Assembly: GCA_949128115.1 (NCBI GenBank)
Contig: OX421968.1
Span: 5,022,001 to 5,086,000 of the forward strand
Length of the DNA stretch: 64,000 nt
DNA from: Anaspis maculata
Lineage: Eukaryota; Arthropoda; Insecta; Coleoptera; Scraptiidae
Reading direction: 5' to 3'
Shown: positions 9,881 through 18,029 of the stretch, one piece after another
Numbering within the stretch: position 1 is the stretch's first letter
Layout: each line of letters opens with the position of its first letter
Program-made: the position numbers and the translations under genes
Notes under the pieces: model-generated
What the model saw: only the letters and a program-made list of their open reading frames with translations
Database searches by the model: none
What the model was told of the DNA's origin: nothing

Positions 9881-10337
9881 TTTCACGAAGAAAAAGAAAG
9901 AAAGAAAGAATGATCCATTTCCTCAATATTTCACGAATTTTCCTCAGTCAAACAACTAGTATTGTCCACTCAAATAAAATCAATTGTTACTTACCCACAC
10001 TAGAGGGTGTGATTTTGTCGAAATGTCTTCTCTCTCATAAAGCGGTTTTCTTCTCCGGAAATGAATTGAAAGGACGTATTTTGCTCTGGTCCTACAAAGG
10101 TTTCATCGACGATCATAAACCAGGAGATATGTAGTAGCCACAATAATTAGCTTCAGCTGTCGATGTTGTTTGTTGAGAATTGAAATTATTTTTTGCATCA
10201 TTTTCAGATATTTTGAACGAGTTTGTCTGGCCGCTTTGCTGGTGAGCTTCATCCTGTCGCTATTATTGAAGTGCATCATACAGCATTCACCTATTCTAAG
10301 GTGTGAGCTATCCTTGTTGGAGATTTTTGATTGGTGA
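9881..10337 (+). CDS. Candidate two-exon small membrane protein gene (right copy)
   Basis: Exon 1 follows a TTTTCAG acceptor-like site at 9880 and contains an ATG at 9910. The frame runs to 10130, where GTAGTA begins a 77-bp intron ending TTTTCAG at 10207. Exon 2 (10208-10337) continues in frame and ends at TGA. The joined product is 116 aa. Exon 2 encodes a hydrophobic stretch, VCLAALLVSFILSLLLKCII, that looks like one membrane-spanning helix. A second donor, GTGAGT at 10334, could extend the gene to a further exon. Intron length and phase agreement are typical of insects. No family is recognised. The antisense strand is open for about 88 codons over the same DNA, so strand choice rests on the splice sites. 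Confidence 0.35.
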
Positions 10338-10519
10338 GTATTTTTTCTTATAGTTTTAGTTTCTACATTTATTCATGTTACGTTTTACGGTTGATGCAAT
10401 AATTGTTTTTGATGAAGAAACATTTTGAATTTTTTTTTGACACGCAACTGTTCTCTTGCGAGAAACAGCAGAGGACTTAGGTGTATCTGTTAGTGAGGCT
10501 TACAACCCCTCCTGTTATG

Positions 10520-10714
10520 CTATTGATGGTTCTTTGCGAGTGTTGATATTTTTTCGAAAATTTCTTCAATGAGAATATTTTTTTCCTCAAAAGGAGAATC
10601 AATTGTTGAAGGAAGCTATGTTATAATAGCTTTAGTGGCGGTATTCTTCAATGAATCTGCCGCCCCTCCAATGTATTCCTTCAAAATATTATTGCCAGCA
10701 GTAAAACCCAGCAT
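10520..10714 (-). pseudogene. Short divergent ORF split by an in-frame TAG (right copy)
   Basis: Mirror of 4834-5028 with the identical internal TAG. It reads away from PolB on the opposite strand, starting from an ATG at 10714. See the left copy for the encoded pieces. Presence of the same stop in both arms shows that it was fixed before or during the inverted duplication. Confidence 0.3.
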
Positions 10715-10813
10715 GTTTTTCGACTTTGGATAAGTACCAGAAAAGTGCCGGATCCTTGTGTATGCTTTTACATCGAAGATTAACGAAATATGCCGGAAAT
10801 GTCCGAGTATTTT

Positions 10814-10823
10814 TATATAAATA
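10814..10823 (+). promoter_or_regulatory. TATA box of PolB (right copy)
   Basis: TATATAAATA lies 74 bases before the PolB ATG at 10897 and downstream of the first in-frame ATG at 10726. A transcript starting about 30 bases downstream favours the 10897 start. Confidence 0.5.
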
Positions 10824-10896
10824 TAGGTCAACTAGCTCGTCGAGGTTTAATACTACACTGTTCTTTGCAGTGTACAGTCGCAAGACAGCTTCAAGA

Positions 10897-13800
10897 ATGG
10901 AAAAATGTTTGATAATCAGAGACCAAACGACTACCGTGAAACGCTTCAATTTACGTGGTCGTAAAATTGAATTCAAGATAAAACCGGTTCCCGGTAAAGA
11001 AAACCCTGTCAGCTGGTTTAAGTCTGCCATACGCGAGATAGTCGAGTATACAACAAGTGGTCTGCAACCAGGCGATAAAGTCGGCATAGACTTCTGCGAT
11101 AAAAAGAACTTTGAGAGGGGACCCGGTTGGCTCCATTTTCAAGAAGCTTCGCGATTGAAAATGGATGACATATGGGAAATGATTTCGAAAATTTACCAGT
11201 CCAACTCGACAGGCTTTAGTACCGATACGTTTTGCTTGGGTGTAACTTCGGTGCAGATGCCAAAAGGTAGAGGGAGAGCTAATAATTATAATTCGTTTGC
11301 GGAAGAAAGTGTTCAGCGTCACGGTATAGTAAACATCTCTAACAAGGATAGTCTGTGTTTACCCAGAGCACTTGTGGTTGCTAGGGCTCACGTCGACAAA
11401 GACCCTGAATATCAACATATAAGAAAAGATATCAAAAAGAAGCAGTCGAATCAAGCGCGGCAACTGATGGAAAATTCCGGTGTAGAAATACCAAAGGACG
11501 GTGCCGGTATAGCAGAGATCGAACTTTTTCAAAAATACCTCCCCGACTATCAGATTGTGATTTATCAGTTTGGTACCAGAGGGAGGGACGTGATTTATGA
11601 GGGCCCTGAAGCTAGGAAAAAACTGAACCTGCTTTTTCATAAAAATCATTTCAACGCTATTACCTCGCTGACTGCTGCCTTCGGAACAAGCTACTACTGT
11701 GGCAAATGCCATGTGCCATTTAACAACGGAAGTGACCATCGCTGCTCAGGTACCTGTCCATGTTGTCAACAGAGCCCTGCGTGTCCTAGAACGAAAGAAA
11801 TTCTATGTGACCGTTGCAACAGGAAGTTCAGAGGTCCTGTATGTTTCGAAAATCATAGTTTGAATATTTGTGAAAAAGTCCGGAGATGTCAGGAGTGCTT
11901 GAAAACAATCAGAGCTGATAGACCTCATACGTGTGGGGAAATGTTTTGTAAGAACTGTCTAAAACACCAGTCCCAGCCTCACTATTGCCACATAAAACCT
12001 GATAATAGGCGTCCAAAAACTAAAGATACCCTGTTTATTTTCTATGACTTAGAAACGCGGCAGGAAGAGAAGTATGGTGAAGACCAGTTACATGTACCGA
12101 ATTTATGCGTTTTCAATCAACGCTGTGATAAATGTATCGCAGAGACTGATTTATACTATTGTCAAAAATGTGGATTCCGTCAGCAAGTCTTGACAACAGA
12201 TGTGATTGTCAAGTTCATGCATCATTTGTTAGAAGCAAAAAAGAAATTCAAGCAGGTTATAGTAATAGCACATAACGGACGCGCCTTTGACCATCAGTTC
12301 ATTTTGAGATATATCTTGGAAGAAACAGATCTGAAACCTGAATTGATAATGAGGGGGACAAAAATCATACTAATGCAGCTCGGAAATTTGAAATTTATCG
12401 ATTCTCTCAATTATTTCCCGATGGCTCTTAGAGCTCTCCCTAAAGCTTTTGGATTGCCGGACTATAAATTTAAGAAAGGATATTTTCCTCACCTTTTTAA
12501 TACACTCGAAAATCAGAACTACACCGGCCCTTTACCATCAGTAGAATTTTATGAAGCTGACAGTATGAAACCTGAGCACAGAAATGAGTTTCTAAAGTGG
12601 TATGAGGAACATAAGAACGATCATTTCGAAATGCAGCGAGACTTAGTAGATTACTGTATCAGCGATGTACAGATTTTAACCGAGGCATGTATTAGATTCC
12701 GCGATATGATGCTCACAGCCTGTAGTGTCTGTCCTTTTATTGAAAGCACCACTATTGCCGGTACATCCAACTTAATATTTAGACGGAATTTTTTAAAACC
12801 CGATACTATTGGAATTATACCCAAAAATGGGTACAGAATGCGTGACAATCAGTCACCTATTGCTCTCAAATGGTTAATGTGGGAAGAAGATCAGCGCAAA
12901 ATTAAAATTTCACATGCTGGCAATGGTAGAGAAGCTCTACTAGGTGGCGTTTTGGTTGATGGATATTGTGAAGAGACCAATCAAATTTTTGAATTTCATG
13001 GGTGCTTTTATCATGGTCATCCTCTCTGTCAGAAACCTAGACGTGGAGAGGCACTACATGGTGATCCTTTAGATACGCTGGAAAAAAGATTCGAGACAAC
13101 CCAAGATAAAACTGAACGTTTGCGACAGTTAGGCTACGAAGTAGTAGAAAAGTGGATGTGTGAATTCTTAAATGAGATGAAAACCAATAAGGAGATGAGC
13201 TACCTGAACACTGACCCCGTTTTAAGTACTTTACCTTTGAACCCTCGCGATGCATTTTTTGGTGGTAGAACAGGCAATACCCGTAAATACTACAGCTGCA
13301 AGACTGGTGAAAAAATCAAGTACATAGATGTCTGTTCTCTTTATCCTTGGGTTTGCAAAAACGGAAAATTTCCAATCGGTCATCCAAAATTATATGTTGG
13401 TCATGAAGAAAGCTCGAAAGTCGATTTAAATCAAACAAGTGGTCTGATTAAGTGCAGAATTTTACCTCCTCGAAACCTCTACCATCCGGTACTGCCTGTT
13501 AAAATGAACGACAAACTGATGTTTGTATTGTGTCAGTCATGTGGTCATGAACTCAATCAGGGCCTGTGTAGTCATGATGAGAGTGGACGTGCACTAACAG
13601 GTACATGGGTAATTGAGGAAGTGGTTAAGGCTCTAGAGAAAGGATATCGCCTGCTCGAAATCCATGAAATTTGGTCTTACACTATCGTACAGCTGGATGC
13701 AGAGACAAATGGTCTGTTTGCTGATATGATGAATGCATTTTTAAAAATAAAACAGGAGGCTTCCGGTTGGCCTGTAGATTGCACCACTCCCTCACAGAAA

Positions 13801-14628
13801 GAAGCATATATAAATAATTTTCTTGCCATAGAGAATATACAGTTGGAACATAGTAAAATCGTGAAAAATCCGGGGTTAAGGACACTAGCTAAATTAATTT
13901 TGAACTCCTTCTGGGGTAAATTCGGTCAGCGTGAAAACCAGCCCAGAACATCTGTTGTGAACAAACCTTCGGAATTTTATGAAATGTTGTCAGACCCTGC
14001 TGTCAATGTGAACCACATTTTGGCAATTAACGAAAATACACTGGTAGTGAGTTGGGAATATAAAGAGGAAATTGTCACTACTCTAGCCACAGTAAACGTC
14101 TGTATCGCTGCCTTTACCACTGCACAAGCGCGGCTTAAATTATATTCTTACCTGGAAAAGCTAGAAGATCGAGTTTTGTACTATGATACTGATTCAATAA
14201 TTTATATTTCAAATTGTGAGGGAGAGTATGAACCGCCAACGGGAGAGTTCATTGGTGACATGACCGACGAACTTGAAGAATTTGGACCCGATGCATACAT
14301 CACAGAGTTTGTCTGTGGTGGCCCAAAAAGTTACCTCTTCAAGGTGTTTCCCACCTCTGAAGATCGGTCTGATGTTGTCTGTAAAATCAAGGGTATACAA
14401 CTGAATTACAAGAACTCGAAATTGATCAACTTTGAATCCATGAAGGCACTGATACTAAGTGAAGATCCGGAGGAATTCATCTTAATTCGTGATACGAATA
14501 TAAGAAGAACTGCTGAACATCACGTTGTTACGAGACTGGAAGAAAAAGTATATAAACCAACCAGTAATAAGAGAAAATTCGTAGAAGATAATTCGTACCC
14601 CTATGGCTACAAAAAACTGTGTCAGTAA
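10897..14628 (+). CDS. polB: Protein-primed family B DNA polymerase, right copy
   Basis: Copies the linear element genome by protein priming, with 3'-5' proofreading. Numbered from the ATG at 10897 (1243 aa), it has a possible OTU-like fold (NKDSLC, D151/C154; H251 in NHFNAI). A cysteine/histidine-rich zinc-binding stretch spans about 268-364. The exonuclease motifs are FYDLET (D384), HNGRAFD (D465) and YCISD (Y586, D590). A Vsr-like nuclease insertion follows, with EFHGCFYHGH (699-708) and GYEVVEKWMCEF (746-757). Polymerase motif A is DVCSLYP (D811), motif B KLILNSFWGKFGQR (N1003) and motif C YYDTDS (D1097, D1099). This order matches Polinton/adintovirus PolB. All catalytic residues are intact. 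The open frame extends upstream to 10726, but the TATA box lies inside that extension. The stop codon overlaps AATAAA. The protein is identical to that of the left copy. Confidence 0.95.
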   Translation: MEKCLIIRDQTTTVKRFNLRGRKIEFKIKPVPGKENPVSWFKSAIREIVEYTTSGLQPGDKVGIDFCDKKNFERGPGWLHFQEASRLKMDDIWEMISKIYQSNSTGFSTDTFCLGVTSVQMPKGRGRANNYNSFAEESVQRHGIVNISNKDSLCLPRALVVARAHVDKDPEYQHIRKDIKKKQSNQARQLMENSGVEIPKDGAGIAEIELFQKYLPDYQIVIYQFGTRGRDVIYEGPEARKKLNLLFHKNHFNAITSLTAAFGTSYYCGKCHVPFNNGSDHRCSGTCPCCQQSPACPRTKEILCDRCNRKFRGPVCFENHSLNICEKVRRCQECLKTIRADRPHTCGEMFCKNCLKHQSQPHYCHIKPDNRRPKTKDTLFIFYDLETRQEEKYGEDQLHVPNLCVFNQRCDKCIAETDLYYCQKCGFRQQVLTTDVIVKFMHHLLEAKKKFKQVIVIAHNGRAFDHQFILRYILEETDLKPELIMRGTKIILMQLGNLKFIDSLNYFPMALRALPKAFGLPDYKFKKGYFPHLFNTLENQNYTGPLPSVEFYEADSMKPEHRNEFLKWYEEHKNDHFEMQRDLVDYCISDVQILTEACIRFRDMMLTACSVCPFIESTTIAGTSNLIFRRNFLKPDTIGIIPKNGYRMRDNQSPIALKWLMWEEDQRKIKISHAGNGREALLGGVLVDGYCEETNQIFEFHGCFYHGHPLCQKPRRGEALHGDPLDTLEKRFETTQDKTERLRQLGYEVVEKWMCEFLNEMKTNKEMSYLNTDPVLSTLPLNPRDAFFGGRTGNTRKYYSCKTGEKIKYIDVCSLYPWVCKNGKFPIGHPKLYVGHEESSKVDLNQTSGLIKCRILPPRNLYHPVLPVKMNDKLMFVLCQSCGHELNQGLCSHDESGRALTGTWVIEEVVKALEKGYRLLEIHEIWSYTIVQLDAETNGLFADMMNAFLKIKQEASGWPVDCTTPSQKEAYINNFLAIENIQLEHSKIVKNPGLRTLAKLILNSFWGKFGQRENQPRTSVVNKPSEFYEMLSDPAVNVNHILAINENTLVVSWEYKEEIVTTLATVNVCIAAFTTAQARLKLYSYLEKLEDRVLYYDTDSIIYISNCEGEYEPPTGEFIGDMTDELEEFGPDAYITEFVCGGPKSYLFKVFPTSEDRSDVVCKIKGIQLNYKNSKLINFESMKALILSEDPEEFILIRDTNIRRTAEHHVVTRLEEKVYKPTSNKRKFVEDNSYPYGYKKLCQ

Positions 14629-14632
14629 TAAA
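14627..14632 (+). terminator. PolB polyadenylation signal AATAAA (right copy)
   Basis: AATAAA begins on the second base of the TAA stop codon (14626-14628). A second AATAAA-rich stretch lies near 14805-14812. Together they suggest a very short 3' UTR. Confidence 0.55.
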
Positions 14633-14907
14633 GAGATCTGGTATTGATCAGAACTATTGTAATCTGATTCACATCATACTTTCTTATAGATGATATATTT
14701 ACAGTGAATATCATGTACGATATAACTTTCAAGTCTTCAAATTGTTAATACTAAATGTTCCTCTTTGTACAGCCCCGTTGCTGATAATTGAATGTTGTAT
14801 TTATTAAATAAATAATTATCTGTACTCAACCGTTTATTATTTCCCTACACACAGCTGTCCTATACCATATGGTTGCAGAAAGTCATTATATGGCCGAGTC
14901 AGAGCTA
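14633..14907. other. Sub-terminal non-coding segment, right arm
   Basis: AT-rich sequence with no supported gene. It mirrors 641-915 and separates PolB from the terminal minisatellite. Confidence 0.5.
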
Positions 14908-15075
14908 CAAATGTCACTGTCAAAAGTACGTCAAAAGTACATCAAAAAGTCACTCTCAAAAAGTACGTCAAAAAGTCACTTTAAAAAATACTTGAAAAAC
15001 TGTCAAAAAAAAACGTCAAAAGTCACTGTCAAAATGACGTCAAAAGTCGCTGTCAAAAGTATGTCAAAAGTTGGT
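14908..15075 (+). repeat. Terminal 11-bp-type minisatellite (right copy)
   Basis: Tandem degenerate units such as GTCAAAAGTAC and GTCAAAAAGTCACT, about 11-14 bp each. TGACGTCA, a perfect CRE-type palindrome, lies at 15035-15042. The repeat lies about 100 bp from the tip, where replication or integration proteins would act. The long lysine/serine-rich frame over it (from 14869) is a by-product. Confidence 0.75.
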
Positions 15076-15172
15076 GTAAAAATATTCAAATATCAGGTAA
15101 TTTGCATTTCAAATATCGGGCACAAGTGCCCCGGGTAACTGGTTCCCAGGCTCAAGTGGCCCACTACCTACT

Positions 15173-15178
15173 TATTTT
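15173..15178. repeat. Right 6-bp target-site duplication (TATTTT)
   Basis: Direct copy of 369-374, immediately after the last paired base of the palindrome. Confidence 0.75.
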
Positions 15179-15571
15179 GTTATCAGAAGGGGGTACTTAC
15201 CAATGAAATATATTTGAATGAAAATTCTTTCAATCATCAATATTTTTTGTTTGGGGGCGGGAGCTGGGAGCGGCGACTAATCAACAGTAGCCCATTCTTT
15301 TCCCATTTTTAGTCGGCCATCCATATAGCGAAAGAAGAATATGTTTTTCATTTATCTCTTACTTTGAGGGCAGCGTGTGGGGGCGGCAGCATTCGGCAAA
15401 GTAACTGTTGCACAGTTTGAGATGGGAGTTTCTAAAGGTTCAAGGAAATATGACAATCAGTGAATATTGTAGAAGTTGCATTTTTTTTGTTTGGGGGCGG
15501 TAGCTGGCGGCGGCGACTAATCAAAAATAGCCTATCTTTTCCCATTTTTAGTCAGCTATCTGTAGCGAAAA

Positions 15572-16369
15572 AATAGGCGAAATTCAGTGCCATTTCTGCG
15601 CTGGCGCAACCTTGCTAGGGGATTTGGGAATAGTGCCGTATGCTAGCACATGTAAAAAGCGTAACTTCAACATTGTATAATTATTGAAACGGCTGGAAAT
15701 TAAACTTTCAAATAAGCTATGGAAAAATAGTGTTTCTTGATCTTTCATTGTGTTCAAGACCAGCAATGATGGATCAGTTTTAGATACACAAGGAGCGAAA
15801 ATATGGTACGTGTTTATCAGTTGGTGTGTTTTTGAAAATACCGCCCTACTTCTAGTATTCTTCTCTGCCTTACGGTTGCCGTCCTGTCTGTCAATGGCAT
15901 GAAACTGCATGTAAATAAATGGCAACTAAAATTTTATCGGGTTATATCTATAATATATCAGAGGTGTGTTTTCTGTTTTTTTTTCCAAAATTTTTCCAAA
16001 AATGACAGGCAGTTTGTTGAGTGCCTGGCTGCAAAAACCGTACGAAAAGAACATTACAGTTTCATTTCATGTGTGTTCCCAAAAAACATCACCTTCTAGG
16101 CAACCAGTTATACACTGAAAACGGCTTTTTCGTTCTTTTCAGAGTACTATACGCGCGGAATTCATTTTTTCGACAGCAATGCACATGGACAACATCATTC
16201 CGCATAATCTAGCATGGAAATCAGGAGTTTCTTGTTATCTATTTTCCTCTGTTAAATCGATGGCTGAAAATCTGCAGGTTTTGACATTTCCTAGCCCGCG
16301 CAGACGCATGAGTTCCATCCCCTAGCTTTGCGAGCCTACAGCGCATGTCGTGCCTGAATATCGCATATT
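15572..16369 (+). mobile_element. Dispersed ~795-bp repeat with THAP-like fragment, copy 1
   Basis: Nearly identical over its length to 54928-55733, same orientation. It splits a B module of the composite repeat: the module breaks after the TAGCGAAA box and resumes at TTAGATCGC. Near 16021 a frame reads VPGCKNRTKRTLQFHFMCVP, which resembles the N-terminal CxxC part of a THAP zinc finger. The second zinc-ligand pair is missing, so this is a fragment and not a working DNA-binding domain. Its class is not certain; a non-autonomous derivative of a THAP-transposase element is one option. Confidence 0.65.
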
Positions 16370-16371
16370 AG

Positions 16372-16384
16372 ATCGCTATGTCTT
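16372..16384. repeat. SINE target-site duplication, left
   Basis: ATCGCTATGTCTT, repeated exactly at 16726-16738 on the other side of the SINE. Confidence 0.85.
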
Positions 16385-16725
16385 TTTTTTTATTCGTTTA
16401 TTTAACGTCGGCCTATTTCCGCAACGAGACCTAACACCGACGCCGGTGAATGCTTTCCTCCACTATACCGAAAATTTTGCCGAACCCCTGTGTGTTCCAA
16501 CACAGGGTAGGGATTTTTAACGACCACCAACATCGCATGGGGTCGGCACCATCGTTCGTATTTTACGTGCTATGCGACACACGGAGCGTCTTGCATTTAG
16601 CAAGCATTCCAACTAAACCAAGAAGCTTGTTTTTCGAGGCCGAAAATCCGTCCCCGGCGGAGATCGAACCCGCGACCTCTGGAGTGGTAGTCGAACGCGC
16701 TAACTAACCACACCACAAGCTCCTC
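16385..16725 (-). mobile_element. Full-length tRNA-derived SINE with 13-bp target duplication
   Basis: On the minus strand it starts with a tRNA-like head: an A-box-like segment (GGTTAGTTAGCGCG) and a B box (GGTTCGATCTCC). The family body with CACCGGCGTCGGTGTTAGG follows, and it ends in AAATAAACGAATAAAAAAAA. It is flanked by perfect 13-bp direct repeats, so the boundaries are exact: 341 bp. It inserted into an already interrupted B module, so it is among the youngest layers here. Confidence 0.9.
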
Positions 16726-16738
16726 ATCGCTATGTCTT
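16726..16738. repeat. SINE target-site duplication, right
   Basis: Direct copy of 16372-16384, and the continuation of the interrupted module. Confidence 0.85.
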
Positions 16739-17170
16739 CAAGTTTATGTTTTACATTTATCTCTCCCTTTGGGGGCGGCGTGTGGGAGCGGCAGCATTTG
16801 GCGAAGAAGGTCTTGCACAGTTTGAGTTGGGAGTTTGTAAATGTTTGAGGTAACATTAACATCTAAATCAGTGACAATTGTTGAAAGTTGCACCTTTTTT
16901 TTTGAAGGGCGGAAGCTGGAGGCGACGCTATATCAAAAGTAGCCTATCCTTTCCCATTTTCAGTCAGCTATCCATATAGCGAAAGACTTAGATCGCTATG
17001 TCTTAGGGTTTATGTTTTTCATTCATCTCTTACTTTGAGGGCGGCGTGTGGGAGCGGCAGCGTTCCGCTAACCAAAGCGGAACCTCCAGTTTGCGAGGAG
17101 CTCGAGGAACGGACGGACGGACGGACAAAGCGGTTGGAATAGCGATTTTCATCAAGATGGAAAATGCGCT

Positions 17171-18029
17171 AAAAAAAATAGTGGAAAAGCGCACTCCTTG
17201 GCACGCGTTGCTGGAGAAGGCAGGAAAGAAGTCGAATCAGAAAAGCTAGAGAAAAAACCGAATGGCAAGGAGTCGTAGACTTGAGGAAACTGGTGTGAGA
17301 AGCTCTGTAGCGATAAGTGTTTCAGTCTGCAAACAACGCGCTACTGAACTTTGTCACACCTATCATCACTTCTGAGACACTGACGAGCGATTCAATTCAA
17401 CAATATTTTGGAAACTCAGCACACTTTCTATCGAAGCCGTGCGAATAACTTTTTCCGCAAAAATACTTGCGTTGCGAGTTGCGCTATGGAGAAAAAACAA
17501 CAAATTTACTTGGCATATCGTGAATCTAGGCATCGCCACTTAGAAGCCTTCCCAGCGTGATTTCATTAACCACTCGCGTGATTAATAAAAGATGTGTTGT
17601 CGGATTTGCTGCCTAATAATCGTCGATTTGCGTTGAAGATCAAAGATAGCTCGTATATTTATTGTGCCCCCGAAATGATAAAACGCCATGCATCACCTCA
17701 ACACTTGTTCGCATCACCACTATAAAACACAACTTCCTACTTCACTATCACGTTCAGCTGATTCTGAATATAGATACCGACATTAAAGAGAAATATGCAC
17801 CGCGAAACGAAATAAAAACACGAAATGAAAATAAGCTCAGTTTTGTCAGTCAAGTCAGAATTGAATCAATTTGTGCTTGGGAGGGAGGGAGGGGGGAAAT
17901 CTGCAAATACGCATTCACCAGAGTATTACACAAAAGAAATCTAAAAATGGGACTCAAGAAAAAAATTATTAACCCATCATACGACCAATAGTTGAAACAT
18001 TCCCGAGTTATTACCTATATGAAAAAAAA
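17171..18029. other. Unassigned interspersed DNA
   Basis: No convincing gene. A 109-aa frame at 17662-17991 has no recognisable motif. The sequence just after the composite repeat is A-rich and may be the tail of its 3' end. Confidence 0.4.

Larger units (their letters stand above)
375..15172. mobile_element. Palindromic Polinton/Maverick-like element with two PolB genes
   Basis: The whole element is an inverted duplication: arm 375-7752 pairs with arm 7798-15172. Mirror positions sum to 15550 near the centre, 15548 across PolB and 15547 at the tips. The shifts come from homopolymer length differences: an 18-C run at 6321-6338 against 16 G at 9212-9227, and a 10-T run at 534-543 against 9 A at 15005-15013. 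I found only two substitutions (7695/7855 and 7404/8146). The ends are 5'-AGTAGG...CCTACT-3', flanked by TATTTT direct repeats. Polinton diagnostics present are PolB, a 5'-AG terminus and 6-bp TSDs. Not seen are the retroviral-like integrase, FtsK-like ATPase, adenain-like protease and capsid genes. The element is therefore probably non-autonomous. Inference: a protein-primed linear genome snapped back on itself, was copied into a symmetrical molecule, and then integrated. Confidence 0.85.
7798..15172 (+). repeat. Right arm of the giant inverted repeat
   Basis: Reverse complement of 375-7752. Order from centre to tip: unassigned ORFs, 15-bp minisatellite, candidate two-exon gene, antisense split ORF, PolB, polyadenylation signal, sub-terminal AT-rich DNA, CRE-like minisatellite, 5'-AG type tip. 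Confidence 0.95.
15179..17170 (+). repeat. Composite GGGGGCGG-module repeat, copy 1
   Basis: It begins TATCAGAAGGGGGTACTTAC, matching the start of copy 2 near 19625. It continues with about 260-bp modules, each carrying a GGGGCGGGAGCTGG-type box, an AGTCAGCTATCCATATAGCG box and a GGGGGCGGCGTGTGGG box. It ends with GAACGGACGGACGGACGGAC and TTTTCATCAAGATGGAAAAT, as copy 2 does. It is interrupted by the THAP-fragment repeat (15572-16369) and a SINE (16385-16725). The palindromic Polinton lies at its 5' edge and probably inserted into it. No protein is encoded. Confidence 0.7.

Noticed and set aside
10726..10896. First 57 codons of the 1300-aa frame as part of PolB
   Set aside because: The TATA box lies inside this stretch and the region does not resemble the PolB family N-terminus. 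The ATG at 10897 is preferred.
10302..11356. A 17-base match between the PolB NKDS region (11337-11353) and antisense DNA near 10310 as a regulatory repeat
   Set aside because: One short match with a mismatch; most likely chance.
10689..11739. Minus-strand ORFs over PolB (and mirrors on the plus strand at 3809-4859)
   Set aside because: Shadows of the PolB coding frame.
14869..15138. Lysine/serine-rich ORF (and mirror 338-679) as a gene
   Set aside because: It is the translation of the A-rich terminal minisatellite, and the frame shifts between arms because of a one-base homopolymer difference.
375..15172. The palindrome as a pure assembly or long-read fold-back artefact
   Set aside because: It stops exactly at a 6-bp direct repeat with Polinton-type ends, the flanks are not mirrored, and a 45-bp unpaired loop and a few base differences separate the arms. 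Not excluded without reads, but disfavoured.
375..15172. Two independent Polinton insertions in opposite orientation
   Set aside because: No element ends or target duplications are visible at the centre; the inner ends are a shared loop.
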